DNA from: Candidatus Koribacter versatilis Ellin345
GTDB taxonomy: Bacteria; Acidobacteriota; Terriglobia; Terriglobales; Acidobacteriaceae
Assembly: GCF_000014005.1 (NCBI RefSeq)
Contig: NC_008009.1
Coordinates: forward strand, 1,798,001-1,862,000
Length of the DNA: 64,000 nucleotides
Direction of reading: 5' to 3'
Shown: in pieces, positions 11,398 to 20,931 of the stretch
How positions within the stretch are numbered: position 1 is the stretch's first letter
Layout of the letters: each line of letters starts with the position of its first letter
The notes under the pieces: generated by a model
Database searches by the model: none
What the model was told of the DNA's origin: nothing
The model's input: the letters and a program-made list of their open reading frames with translations, nothing else
Translations under genes and position numbers: made by a program

Positions 11398-13434
11398 TTG
11401 CGTCTACCAGCACTTCTGCTCTCCTGCTGTTTTCTCGTTAGCGTCGCTATCGCCCAACAACCTACCGAACCCACCCTCCCGTACACCCCAGGTCTCGATA
11501 TCACTGCGATGGACAAATCCATCGATCCCTGCCAAGACTTCTACACCTATTCCTGTGGCGGCTGGATGAAAAAGAACCCCATCCCACCCGACCAGACCAG
11601 TTGGGGCGTTTACGGCAAGCTCTATGAGGACAACCTCACCTTCCTGCGCGAAATCCTCGTTCAGGACGCACGCGAGAAAGACCGCACTCCCGTCGCGCAA
11701 AAGATCGGTGATTTCTACGGCGCGTGCATGGAAGAAGCCACCATCAACGACGCCGGCGCCAAGCCAATGCAGGCCGACCTCGACGCCGTTACCTCTCTCA
11801 TGAGCATTAAGGACCTTCCGCCCACGCTCGCCAAGCTCCACATCGGCGGCGTAAGCGCGCTCTTTGGCGGCGGCTCCATGCAGGACCCCGATAACTCCGA
11901 GATGCAGATCGTCGGCCTCGACCAAGGCGGCCTCGGCTTGCCCGACCGCGACTACTACCTCAACGACGACGCCAAGTCCAAGGCAGATCGCGCCAAGTAC
12001 CTCGAGCACGTTCAGAAAATGTTCGAGCTCCTCGGCGACAGTCCTGACAAGGCGAAGGCAGAATCGGCCGTCGTGATGAAGATCGAAACCGAGTTGGCAA
12101 AGCACTCGCTTACTCGCGTCGATCGCCGCGATCCTTACAAGGTCAAAAACAAGATGAGCCCGGCGGAACTCGCGAAGCTCTCGCCAAACTTCGACTGGGC
12201 CGCATACTTCAGCGCCTCCGGCCTGCCGAAGATGGACGTCCTGAACCTCGGCACCAAGGACTTCTTCAAAGACGTTAGCGACCAGATGAAGTCCGTCAGC
12301 CTCGCCGACTGGAAAACCTACCTCCGTTTCCACGTCGCGAACTCGCGCTCGCCCTATCTCTCCAAGCCGTTCGTGGACGAGAACTTCGCCTTCTACCGTG
12401 CCTACCTGCGCGGCGCCAAAGAGCAGCAGCCGCGCTGGAAGCGCTGCGTCGAATGGACCGACATGCTCCTCGGCGAAGCCCTCGGCCAGGAATACGTGAA
12501 GCGCACCTTCTCGCCGGAACTCAAAGAGTCCACGGTCGATATGACGCGCCGTATCGAAGACGCCATGGCCGTCCGCATCCAGCAACTCGATTGGATGAGC
12601 CCGAAAACGAAAGAACAGGCGATGGTCAAGCTGAAGTCCATCCGCAACAAGATCGGCTATCCCGACAAGTGGCGCGACTATAGCTCCGTGGACATCAAGC
12701 CCCTCGACTTCTACGGCAACGTCTCGCGCGCCATCGCGTTTGAGTCCCATCGCGACTGGAACAAGGTCGGCAAGCCGGTAGACCGCGGCGAGTGGGGCAT
12801 GACGCCGCCCACCGTCAACGCCTACTACAATCCGCAGATGAACGACATCAACTTCCCGGCCGGCGTTCTACAGCCGCCACTCTACGACGCCAAGATGGAT
12901 GATGCCCCGAACTACGGCAACACCGGCGGCACCATCGGCCACGAACTGACCCATGGCTTCGACGACGAAGGCCGTCAGTTCGACGCCCAGGGCAACCTCA
13001 AAGATTGGTGGACGAAGCAGGACGCCGATGAGTTCGTGAAGCGCGCCAACTGCGTTGTGGACCAGTACGCGACCTACGTTGTCGTCGACGACATCCACAT
13101 CAACTCCAAGCTGACGGAAGGCGAAGACGTTGCCGACCTCGGCGGCGAAATCCTCGCCTACGTCGCGTGGAAGGACAAAACGAAGGACATGAAGCTGGAA
13201 GATCGTGACGGCCTTACGCCTGACCAGCGCTTCTTCGTCGGCTACGCGCAGTGGGTCTGCGAAAACGATCGTCCGGAGAACCTGCGCGTCCACGCCAAAA
13301 CCGATCCGCACTCACCGGGTAAGTACCGCATCAACGGCGTGGTCGTAAACATGCCGGAGTTCGGCAAAGCGTTCGCCTGCAAGGCTGACGCACCGATGGT
13401 GAAAGCCGCTGACAAAGTCTGTCACGTCTGGTAG
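11398..13434 (+). CDS. Exported M13-family zinc metallopeptidase (neprilysin/PepO-like)
   Basis: This is a 678-residue zinc endopeptidase of the M13 family acting outside the cytoplasm. Translation starts at a TTG with a strong GGAGGT site seven bases upstream. A signal peptide follows, ending near VAIAQQ. The M13 N-terminal part begins MDKSIDPCQDFYTYSCGGW. The active site is intact: H515-E516-x-x-H519 in GGTIGHELTHGFDDEG, E576 and D580 in GEDVADLGG, the substrate-binding VNAYYNP, and the typical C-terminal CHVW. A hairpin terminator follows at 13453. Physiological substrates are unknown, but peptide scavenging or envelope protein turnover is likely. Confidence 0.94.
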   Translation: MRLPALLLSCCFLVSVAIAQQPTEPTLPYTPGLDITAMDKSIDPCQDFYTYSCGGWMKKNPIPPDQTSWGVYGKLYEDNLTFLREILVQDAREKDRTPVAQKIGDFYGACMEEATINDAGAKPMQADLDAVTSLMSIKDLPPTLAKLHIGGVSALFGGGSMQDPDNSEMQIVGLDQGGLGLPDRDYYLNDDAKSKADRAKYLEHVQKMFELLGDSPDKAKAESAVVMKIETELAKHSLTRVDRRDPYKVKNKMSPAELAKLSPNFDWAAYFSASGLPKMDVLNLGTKDFFKDVSDQMKSVSLADWKTYLRFHVANSRSPYLSKPFVDENFAFYRAYLRGAKEQQPRWKRCVEWTDMLLGEALGQEYVKRTFSPELKESTVDMTRRIEDAMAVRIQQLDWMSPKTKEQAMVKLKSIRNKIGYPDKWRDYSSVDIKPLDFYGNVSRAIAFESHRDWNKVGKPVDRGEWGMTPPTVNAYYNPQMNDINFPAGVLQPPLYDAKMDDAPNYGNTGGTIGHELTHGFDDEGRQFDAQGNLKDWWTKQDADEFVKRANCVVDQYATYVVVDDIHINSKLTEGEDVADLGGEILAYVAWKDKTKDMKLEDRDGLTPDQRFFVGYAQWVCENDRPENLRVHAKTDPHSPGKYRINGVVVNMPEFGKAFACKADAPMVKAADKVCHVW

Positions 13435-13452
13435 CCGTATCAGCAGAGATCA

Positions 13453-13477
13453 GGGCCGGAGCAATTCCGGCCCTTTC
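13453..13477 (+). terminator. Rho-independent terminator after the M13 peptidase gene
   Basis: GGGCCGGA pairs with TCCGGCCC across a short loop and is followed by TTTCTC, 19 bp after the stop codon. Confidence 0.8.
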
Positions 13478-13611
13478 TCATTCCCGAATCCCCAATTCCC
13501 CCCCCGGGTTGCCGCCGCGCCCTTTCCTCTATATCGTTATCCCGCCAAGATTTCCTACGGTTTTCGGTCCGTTCGCTAACAGCATTTGAGTGAAAGTCTT
13601 ACTCTAATAAC

Positions 13612-16600
13612 GTGATGACAAATTGCCCGAAGTTTGAGTTCCACGTCTCGCGCGCTGTGCGCGACAAGTACCGCTTCGACGAGGAGCTGTTCTCGTGGAC
13701 CGGAAACGTGCTGTTCGCCAACGTCGCAGCCGTCCGCAAGTTCGCCAACCAGGTCAATACGATACGGAAGGCAGCACAGTACCCCGACCAGGCCATGCAT
13801 CCCGGGTCACTCAATGCCATGGGCCTCATTGACGAAGCGCTCCATGCCGTCATCGCGCAATACCGCCGCGAAGCTGATCCCAAGGCCATGACCGACGCAC
13901 TCCCCTGGTTCGAGCAGCGGCTCGGGCGCGAAGCTCTGGACAAGACGCTGCTCACGTTCACCGAGAGTTTTCCCGGAATCGACGTCTATCGAGGCAAGAC
14001 CAAGCCAGCCGAGTGGCTGCAACAGAGCACCGACGGCACTCCTCATCGTGCCATCGCTCTGGAAGAGATGATGATGCTGTGGCTCGCCAACGCGAACCCA
14101 GCCTTCGCAAAGTTCTGTGAGCTCTTTGACGACGTCGAACTCGCGAAGAGCACCGTCTACCCTTCGATCCACAAATCCTTCGGGGAGTACTTCGAGACGC
14201 GTCCCAGGTTCGGCCCCGACAACCAAAACCTCGTCGCGATGCTCCGCGCTCCAGCGCTCGCTTCACCCGACTCCCTCGAAGGCCAGCTTGCCTTCATCGA
14301 GAAGAAGTGGACCAGCGTCCTCGGCGACATGATTCGCCGCATGCTCACCGCGCTCGACATTCTGAAAGAAGAAGAGCTCGCCATCTGGATGCAGTTCCAT
14401 CCGCGCGAAGAACGCATTCACAATACGAAGCACATGGAAGGCGACTCCAGCGCCGCTTCCATTCCGCACTTTACCGTGAGCGAAAAAGAACCCGAGTACG
14501 AACGCTTCAGCCCCGACGTCGACTGGATGCCTAAGACCGTCATGCTCGCCAAGAGCAGCTTCGTCTGGCTCGACCAGCTCTCCAAGTTCTACCAGCGCCG
14601 CATTCACCGCCTCGACGAAGTGCCTGACGAGGAGCTGAACGCCATGGCCCGTCGCGGCTTCAACGCCTTGTGGCTAATCGGCGTGTGGGAGCGCAGCAAG
14701 GCCTCGCAGCGCATCAAGCAGCTCACCGGAAATCCCGAAGCCGCGGCGTCTGCGTACTCGCTCTACGACTACACCATCGCCCACGATCTCGGTGGGGAAG
14801 AGGCATACATTCGCCTGCGCGATCGTGCCTGGCAGCGCGGCATCCGCCTCGGTACCGATATGGTGCCGAACCACATGGGTATCGATTCGAAGTGGATCTT
14901 CGAGCATCCTGAATGGTTCTTGAGCGTTCCGTATCCGCCGTATCCGGCCTACACGTATCACGGCCCCGATGTTTCCGACGATGGCCGCGTCGAGGTGAAA
15001 ATCGAGGACCACTACTACAACCGCACCGACGCTGCTGTCACCTTCATGCGCCGCGATCGCTGGTCCAACGACACCCGCTTCATCTATCACGGCAACGATG
15101 GCACCAGCTTCCCGTGGAACGACACCGCTCAGCTTAACTACCTGAACCCGGAAGTCCGCGAAGCCGTCATCCAGCAAATCCTTCATGTCGCGCGATTGTC
15201 GCCAATCATCCGCTTCGACGCCGCGATGACTTTGACCAAGCAGCACTACCAGCGGCTCTGGTTCCCTCAGCCCGGCAGCGGCGGCGGCATTCCCTCCCGC
15301 GCCGAGCACGGCCTGACGAAACCCGAATTCGATCGCTCCATGCCAAACGAGTTCTGGCGCGAAGTCGTCGATCGTGTTGCCGTCGAAGTCCCCGGCACGC
15401 TGCTGCTCGCCGAAGCCTTCTGGTTGCTCGAAGGTTATTTCGTTCGCACCCTCGGCATGCACCGTGTGTACAACTCGGCGTTCATGAACATGCTGCGCGA
15501 CGAAGAGAACGCCAACTATCGGTCGGTGATCAAGAACACCATCGAGTTCGATCCCGACATCCTCAAACGCTACGTCAACTTCATGAACAACCCCGACGAG
15601 CGCACCGCCGTGGATCAGTTCGGAAAAGGCGACAAGTATTTCGGCATCGCCATGATGATGTCCACCATCCCCGGCCTGCCCATGTTCGGGCACGGCCAGA
15701 TTGAAGGCTTCAACGAGCGTTACGGCATGGAGTATCGCAAGGCCTATCACGACGAGACGCCCGATAACTGGCTCGTCGCGCGACACGAGCGCGAGATATC
15801 GCCGCTACTGCATCGCCGCGCGCTCTTCGCCGAGGTGCAGAACTTCCTGCTCTACGACTTCTACGCCGACCAGGGTCACGTGGACGAAAACGTCTTCGCC
15901 TACTCCAACCGTCTCGGCAACGACCGCGCGCTGATCGTCTTCAACAACAAGTTCGGTAGCACCAGCGGCTGGGTGCGCATCTCGAGCGCCTACGCGGAAA
16001 AGACCGGCGACGGCGGCCGCAACCTGCGCCAGAAATCGCTCTCGGAATCGTTCGGCGTTGCCGCCGATCACTCGATCTTTCTCGCCGTGCGCGACGCAAT
16101 TTCGGGCCTCGAATACCTGCACAGCGCGCGCGATCTCGCCGAAAAGGGCCTGCACTTCCACCTCAGCGCCTACCAATACCACGTCTTCCTCGACTGGCGT
16201 GATTTGCGCGACGACGCCACGCATCCGTGGAGCACGCTCTGCCACCAGCTCGCGGGCCGCGGTGTTTCCAGTCTCGAAGACGCATTGCGCACCCTGCAGC
16301 TTGAGCCGGTGCACGACGCGTTGCTCGAGGTCATTCATCCGGTGATGATCGAGGCTCTGTACCGAAAACCGGCAGCAGGGAAGAAGCCTGCAAAGAAAAC
16401 GGTCGAGGTCACCGACGACGGCCGCAAACTTCCGGCCGAGCTGAGCACTCGCGTTCAGACGTTCCTGGAGCGTGCGCGTCAACTTGCGGCGACTGACCAC
16501 AAGCGCGCGGCGTCCACCGGCGCCGAGCCATGGAATGGCGACATCAAGAGCGCCGTGTCTAACTTCGAAGAGCGCCTGAAACTCGCGCAAAAACTCGGGG

Positions 16601-17223
16601 AAGTTGAAAAACAGTTCAGTACGCCATGGCCGTCAGAAGCCCACAAAATGCTGCCGACGGCTGAGGTCGCGAAAGAAAAGCTCCCGCAGATATGGGCGGC
16701 AGTTGCGGCGTGGTCCGCTCTCCTCGCGCTCGGCGAGTACGCCGATCCAACCGACGCGGAATGTGCTGCATCGCGCATCATTAATGAGCAACGGCTACGC
16801 GAGCCGATCGCAGAGGCCCTCCAACATCTCGGGCTCCACGGCGACGAACGTTGGCGCGTAGCTGCTCGCATTCGCACCATCCTCGCTCATAAACCGTGGG
16901 CGCCGGGTTCCGATTTGAAGAAAGCCAAAGCACCCTTCAGCTGGATGCACGATCCTGAGGTCGCATGGCTTATCGGCGTGCACGCCTACCAGGACGTCCG
17001 CTACTTCAACAAGGAATCGTTCGAGCAACTGCTGTGGTGGATGGCGCTGCCCGCGCTGCTAACAATCGCAGCCGCGCCGAAGCCCGACCCAACCACGGTC
17101 GAAACCGTCGAAGAACAAATCGAAGCCCGTACAAAAGCCGCTGCCGATGTCGGCTATCAACTCGACGGCCTCTTCGACGCGGCAACCGCGGTTGTAAAAG
17201 AAAAACAGCCGTCAAAAGCCTGA
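13612..17223 (+). CDS. Very large GH13-family alpha-glucan enzyme (1203 aa)
   Basis: The middle of this protein (about 345-800) is a GH13 barrel. DMVPNHMGI is conserved region I, nucleophile D536 is in IIRFDAAMTLTKQHYQRLW, acid E601 is in LLLAEAFWLL, and D662 sits in FMNNPDERTA where NHD is usual. The first ~340 residues and the last ~350 match no domain I know. The N-terminal part is helical with repeated aromatic and acidic residues. No signal peptide is present, so it should act in the cytoplasm. GTG (13612) and ATG (13615) are adjacent starts, with no clear ribosome binding site. Specificity cannot be read; the nearby MalQ, TreS and GH57 suggest storage alpha-glucan metabolism. Confidence 0.85.
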   Translation: MMTNCPKFEFHVSRAVRDKYRFDEELFSWTGNVLFANVAAVRKFANQVNTIRKAAQYPDQAMHPGSLNAMGLIDEALHAVIAQYRREADPKAMTDALPWFEQRLGREALDKTLLTFTESFPGIDVYRGKTKPAEWLQQSTDGTPHRAIALEEMMMLWLANANPAFAKFCELFDDVELAKSTVYPSIHKSFGEYFETRPRFGPDNQNLVAMLRAPALASPDSLEGQLAFIEKKWTSVLGDMIRRMLTALDILKEEELAIWMQFHPREERIHNTKHMEGDSSAASIPHFTVSEKEPEYERFSPDVDWMPKTVMLAKSSFVWLDQLSKFYQRRIHRLDEVPDEELNAMARRGFNALWLIGVWERSKASQRIKQLTGNPEAAASAYSLYDYTIAHDLGGEEAYIRLRDRAWQRGIRLGTDMVPNHMGIDSKWIFEHPEWFLSVPYPPYPAYTYHGPDVSDDGRVEVKIEDHYYNRTDAAVTFMRRDRWSNDTRFIYHGNDGTSFPWNDTAQLNYLNPEVREAVIQQILHVARLSPIIRFDAAMTLTKQHYQRLWFPQPGSGGGIPSRAEHGLTKPEFDRSMPNEFWREVVDRVAVEVPGTLLLAEAFWLLEGYFVRTLGMHRVYNSAFMNMLRDEENANYRSVIKNTIEFDPDILKRYVNFMNNPDERTAVDQFGKGDKYFGIAMMMSTIPGLPMFGHGQIEGFNERYGMEYRKAYHDETPDNWLVARHEREISPLLHRRALFAEVQNFLLYDFYADQGHVDENVFAYSNRLGNDRALIVFNNKFGSTSGWVRISSAYAEKTGDGGRNLRQKSLSESFGVAADHSIFLAVRDAISGLEYLHSARDLAEKGLHFHLSAYQYHVFLDWRDLRDDATHPWSTLCHQLAGRGVSSLEDALRTLQLEPVHDALLEVIHPVMIEALYRKPAAGKKPAKKTVEVTDDGRKLPAELSTRVQTFLERARQLAATDHKRAASTGAEPWNGDIKSAVSNFEERLKLAQKLGEVEKQFSTPWPSEAHKMLPTAEVAKEKLPQIWAAVAAWSALLALGEYADPTDAECAASRIINEQRLREPIAEALQHLGLHGDERWRVAARIRTILAHKPWAPGSDLKKAKAPFSWMHDPEVAWLIGVHAYQDVRYFNKESFEQLLWWMALPALLTIAAAPKPDPTTVETVEEQIEARTKAAADVGYQLDGLFDAATAVVKEKQPSKA

Positions 17224-17236
17224 GGTCATCGAAGCG

Positions 17237-17359
17237 AGACTTGTGAAAGGGCACGACTTTACAGGCTGCCACAAAACTGGCTTCGCAGCGACACACGTGA
17301 AAGGCACGACTTTAGTCGTGCCGTAACCGCCAAAAAAACACCGAGCTTTAGCCCCTGCA
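17237..17359. repeat. Hairpin-repeat cluster, family A (copy 2)
   Basis: The block begins TGTGAAAGGGCACGACTTTACAGGCTGC, continues with a perfect hairpin GGCACGAC-TTTA-GTCGTGCC at 17303-17322, and ends with GAGCTTTAGCCCCTGC at the amidase stop. It shares its opening, TTTA loop and closing motif with the blocks at 6641 and 21095. It fills the gap between two convergent genes. Confidence 0.8.
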
Positions 17360-18658
17360 CTACTCGAATCCCGCCGGCACGCGCCCTCGCCACGGCGACA
17401 TCTTCTCGAATTCCTCCGCGATGTCGAGCAGTTCGTAATCCCTCTTCGGCGCCGCCGCCAACTGAATGCCAATCGGCAACCCGCTCGGCGACAGATCCCA
17501 TGGCACGCTGATCGTCGGAACGCCCAGCACGTTGAATGGCCGCGTATTACGCAGCATCAAGAGCTCCGCCGGCCGCAACGTCTCCGGTTTCTCGAGCAAA
17601 TCCGCAATCCGAGGCGGCAGAATTGGCACAGTCGGCGTGAGCATCACATCGATGCCGGTGAAAACCTCTGCCGCTCCCGTGCGTTCTACCTTCAACCTCG
17701 AAGCCGCGTCGCCCGCAGCTTCCGATGTGATTTTCTCGCCGCTCTTGATCCTCCGCAGCGTCTCCGGCTGATACAGCTCCGGACATTCCTCCACCCATTT
17801 CCTGTGATAGGCATACGACTCATACGAAGCGAGTGTACGATCCTCATCAACTTCGAAATCTCGCCGCACGATCTCATGTCCCGCGGCCCGCACCGCATCG
17901 AGCACCTCATCCATCGCCTTTGCGACGCTGGGATCGAGATCGCTATAGAAGAACGTCTCGGGAATTCCCACGCGCAACTTGCCTTCGCGTTTCTGCGCGG
18001 GCAGTTCCGTGCCGCTCATCGCGCTGAAAAGATACCGCGCATCCTCCACGCTTCGTGTCATCGGACCCACGTGGTCGTAGGAAACCGAGAGTGGAATGAC
18101 GCCTTCGGTTGAAATTGCGTCGTATGTTGGCTTGAATCCCACGATCCCGCAGAGACTCGCGGGCAAGCGAATCGAGCCCGCCGTGTCAGTCCCGATCGCC
18201 GCCGCGCACAGCCCCGCCGCTACGGCTGCCGCCGACCCCGACGACGATCCACCCGTGATGTGCTCCATGTTCCAAGGGTTCTTCCCCGGGCCATACGCGC
18301 TGATCATGCCGCTGCCGCCATACGCAAACTCATGCAGATTGGTTTTGCCGATTAAACACGCACCCAACCCGCGCAAGCGCGAGATCACCTCTGCATCTGC
18401 GCCCGCAACGTTGCCGGCAAGCACTTTGCTCGCCGCCGTTGTCTCCTGGCCTTCGATGTTGAGAAGATCTTTAATTGCGATAGGAACGCCACCCAAACCG
18501 GCCGTCGAGATGGTCGGGAACTCGCACGCGACGGAGATGTACGCATTCAACTCCGCGTGCCGCTCGATACGCGCGAGAAAATATTCGATCGCGCTTGAGA
18601 AGGGAATCCGGCCACTGCGAATCTCCGCGTTCAGCGCCTCTAGTGACCACCGATGCAT
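17360..18658 (-). CDS. Amidase signature family protein (GatA-like)
   Basis: This is a 432-residue amidase-signature hydrolase with the Ser-cisSer-Lys triad. Lys63 is in GVPIAIKDLLN, the Ser-rich loop is GGSSSGSAAAVAAG (137 onward), and nucleophile S162 is in GTDTAGSIRLPAS. Length and order fit a free-standing amidase rather than the tRNA amidotransferase subunit, because no gatB or gatC is nearby. No signal peptide is visible, so it should be cytoplasmic. The substrate cannot be predicted. It stands alone, with a repeat block downstream and the terminator of the next gene upstream. Confidence 0.9.
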   Translation of the reverse strand: MHRWSLEALNAEIRSGRIPFSSAIEYFLARIERHAELNAYISVACEFPTISTAGLGGVPIAIKDLLNIEGQETTAASKVLAGNVAGADAEVISRLRGLGACLIGKTNLHEFAYGGSGMISAYGPGKNPWNMEHITGGSSSGSAAAVAAGLCAAAIGTDTAGSIRLPASLCGIVGFKPTYDAISTEGVIPLSVSYDHVGPMTRSVEDARYLFSAMSGTELPAQKREGKLRVGIPETFFYSDLDPSVAKAMDEVLDAVRAAGHEIVRRDFEVDEDRTLASYESYAYHRKWVEECPELYQPETLRRIKSGEKITSEAAGDAASRLKVERTGAAEVFTGIDVMLTPTVPILPPRIADLLEKPETLRPAELLMLRNTRPFNVLGVPTISVPWDLSPSGLPIGIQLAAAPKRDYELLDIAEEFEKMSPWRGRVPAGFE

Positions 18659-18671
18659 GCCTCATCATCCC

Positions 18672-18701
18672 ACAAATACAAAGGGCGCCTGTGCGGCGCC
18701 C
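18672..18701 (-). terminator. Terminator after the GAF-TonB gene
   Basis: Reading leftward, GGGCGCC-GCACA-GGCGCCC is followed by TTTGTATTTG, just after the stop of the gene ending at 18724. Confidence 0.8.
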
Positions 18702-18723
18702 TCGTGGTGAATTGTGGAATCAG

Positions 18724-20472
18724 TTAGCTAGGCATCTTGAACTGGAGCACGATCTGTACGCTCGATTCGACTGGACGCCCGTTCACCGTGGAAGGAGCAT
18801 ATTTCCATTGGCGAACTGCGTTGAGTGCGGAGTCGCGCAACATCGGCGGCCCGTTCAGTACTTTCGCGTCCTTCACGTGTCCGTCAGATCCGATGGTCGC
18901 GCTCAGCGTTACCGCGCCTTCAATGCGGTACTGCTTGGCGGACTGCGGATAGTTCGGGTTCACGCGCTGGACCAGGCGGCTTGGAACGATTACGGCATTG
19001 GCCGGCGCAGGAGCGGAAAGCTTCGGCGCTGAGCTGGTTACCGGAACGTCAAGATTCGGACCCGCACCGGCTGCGCCTGCCAGGTTCAGCGAGGGCGCGG
19101 AGACATCTGCAACCTGCTGCGGCTTGTTGCTCGCCGAAGGTGCGGAGCCTACAACCAGCGGAGCGGCTGCCGGCTTCGCCTGCTGCTGCTCTTCCGGCTT
19201 GCTGGCGGTCGTGTTGTTGTTGTTCTTGCCCTGGTCCTGCGGCTTGGTGTTGTTTGCGGCCGCGGGGTTTGCTCCAGTCGTCACCGTTCCAGTTACGTTG
19301 GAGGCGGGCGTTGTGTTCGCGGTGTTCTCAGGCGCCGGTTGCGTCGTAGTAGTGGGCGGAGCAGGCGCTGGGCTCGACTTCTTGCCCATCATGAAGTATC
19401 CGCCGATCGCGATTACCAGCACTGCGGCTGCGACGCCGCCGAAAATCATGCCCTTGTTTCCGCCGCCTTCGCCTTCCTCGGTTTTCGCTTCGTAGCTGAA
19501 CGAGGGGGCAGCGATGACCGGCTCGGCCTTCGGCTGCGGTTTGGGCTCAGGTTTCGGTTCCGGCTTCGGTTGCGCCTTGGGTTCCGGCTTCGGCGCGGGC
19601 TTCTCGATCACCGGAGCCTCTTCCTCCTGCTTCGGAGGCGCTACCGGTTTCCATTTGCCCTGCTGTTTCTGTTCCTGCCGCTTCGGTGGCTGCGGCGGTG
19701 GCTTCGGCGGCTCAGGAGCGCGCTCGACTGCAGGCGCTGGAGCGGCGGCAACTGGCATCGGAGCAGGCGCCGGCGGGGCCAGCTTCGGAGCTTCAATCTT
19801 CGGTGCCGGCGGAGGCGGCGGTGTTGGGCGCGGAGCTTCAATTTTCGGCGGAGCCGGTGGTGGCGGCGGTGCCGGACGCGGTGCTTCCACCTTGGGCGCC
19901 GGAGGCGGCGGAGGTGGCGGTGCAACCTGCGGCCTGGCGACCGGGGCCGGTGCGGCTGCTGCCGCGGCGGAGACCATCGGTGCGCCGGTGCTAATTCCCT
20001 GGACTTCCAGGAAGCGCTGGATCGAAGCGCCCAAGCCATCGGCCATCGTCTTGAGGACGGCCATATGAGTGTCGCTGAAGGCACTGGCAGCGCTCGAGAA
20101 CGTCGCAATCACGCCACTGACGCGCATTCCGCTCAGTACGGGCACTACGGCCATCGACTTGATGCGGAGGGCGCGGCTGATTTCGGGGTCGACGCGCGAA
20201 TCATTTTCGGTGTCGTCGCAACGCACCGCTTTCATTCCGGTAACGGCCAGGCCAGTGAACGTTCCGTCGGTGCTTAGAACCATTCCAACGTCGGGGGCGT
20301 TGTTGCCGCGGCTGCCGCGGCAAACCATGTCCTCCCCCTCGCGCAGCGCGATCGCTGCGCCGGCCGCTCCCGTAAACGTCTGAACCCGTTGAACGAGTTT
20401 TGTGACGTCTTCGAGTATTGAGGGCGGATACTGGATCTCGAATTCCGAGTCCTTTGTTACAGAATCAGGCAT
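18724..20472 (-). CDS. GAF-domain / TonB C-terminal fusion protein
   Basis: The 582-residue protein has an unusual order. A GAF-like domain (about 15-155) carries the segments VQTFTGAAGAAIAL and SMAVVPVLSGMRVSGVIATF. A Pro/Ala/Lys-rich stretch follows (about 170-320). A single membrane span (341-362, FGGVAAAVLVIAIGGYFMM) comes next, then an Asn/Thr/Ala-rich linker. A TonB C-terminal domain closes the protein (from about 505, with VNPNYPQSAKQYRIEGAV and ALNAVRQWKYAPSTVNG). Canonical TonB has its span at the N-terminus. Here a presumed cytoplasmic sensor precedes it, suggesting TonB-type contact tied to an internal signal; that role is inference. No exbB or exbD is nearby. Confidence 0.85.
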   Translation of the reverse strand: MPDSVTKDSEFEIQYPPSILEDVTKLVQRVQTFTGAAGAAIALREGEDMVCRGSRGNNAPDVGMVLSTDGTFTGLAVTGMKAVRCDDTENDSRVDPEISRALRIKSMAVVPVLSGMRVSGVIATFSSAASAFSDTHMAVLKTMADGLGASIQRFLEVQGISTGAPMVSAAAAAAPAPVARPQVAPPPPPPPAPKVEAPRPAPPPPPAPPKIEAPRPTPPPPPAPKIEAPKLAPPAPAPMPVAAAPAPAVERAPEPPKPPPQPPKRQEQKQQGKWKPVAPPKQEEEAPVIEKPAPKPEPKAQPKPEPKPEPKPQPKAEPVIAAPSFSYEAKTEEGEGGGNKGMIFGGVAAAVLVIAIGGYFMMGKKSSPAPAPPTTTTQPAPENTANTTPASNVTGTVTTGANPAAANNTKPQDQGKNNNNTTASKPEEQQQAKPAAAPLVVGSAPSASNKPQQVADVSAPSLNLAGAAGAGPNLDVPVTSSAPKLSAPAPANAVIVPSRLVQRVNPNYPQSAKQYRIEGAVTLSATIGSDGHVKDAKVLNGPPMLRDSALNAVRQWKYAPSTVNGRPVESSVQIVLQFKMPS

Positions 20473-20615
20473 AGTGGGCTCTTGGATGCTGGGTCATCCT
20501 GTTGTACGAATTCATGCTCGTACCACAAGTGGGACGAATTATAGTGTCTAATCCAGCAATTCTGTACTATTACGAAAGGTCATTACCGGGTTACTAGTGA
20601 GTATCGTTAGGAACC

Positions 20616-20644
20616 TTGACATGCCCCGTTCAAGTGCCTTAAAT
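20616..20644 (+). promoter_or_regulatory. Sigma-70-type promoter of the small coiled-coil gene
   Basis: TTGACA (20616-20621), a 17-bp spacer and TTAAAT (20639-20644) lie just upstream of the GAGGTGG ribosome binding site and the ATG at 20665. This predicts a very short leader. Confidence 0.7.
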
Positions 20645-20664
20645 TCGCCCCTCACGAGGTGGCC

Positions 20665-20931
20665 ATGAAGACCCTTCTAGAGAAGATCCACGACAAAGAA
20701 CTGCAGATCGAGGCGCTACGCGCCCAGATCGCCAAACTGGAGCGCGATATCGAGACGCTGCAAAGCGCTGCGCGCATCCTGAATGATGACGACGAAGGTA
20801 ACCCTTTGGCTGACCTCGTCGCCCCCGAACTCTCCGCCAAGGCAGCCGCTGTTGCCTCCGGAGATAACCACCCCCAGCAGAAGAACAACAACTTCGACCA
20901 GGGTGGAAACAAGAAGAAGGCGTGGCCATAA
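20665..20931 (+). CDS. Small coiled-coil hypothetical protein (88 aa)
   Basis: I do not recognise the family. The ATG at 20665 is preferred over an in-frame GTG six bases earlier because GAGGTGG stands just before it. Residues 1-40 form a strong amphipathic helix with Leu/Ile heptads (LLEKIHDKELQIEALRAQIA), so a coiled-coil dimer is likely. The rest is Ala-, Asn- and Gln-rich and probably disordered, ending in a Lys-rich tail. There is no signal peptide or membrane span. It has its own promoter and is divergent from the GAF-TonB gene. The leucine-heptad start recalls small scaffold or regulator proteins, but no function can be assigned. Confidence 0.75.
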   Translation: MKTLLEKIHDKELQIEALRAQIAKLERDIETLQSAARILNDDDEGNPLADLVAPELSAKAAAVASGDNHPQQKNNNFDQGGNKKKAWP

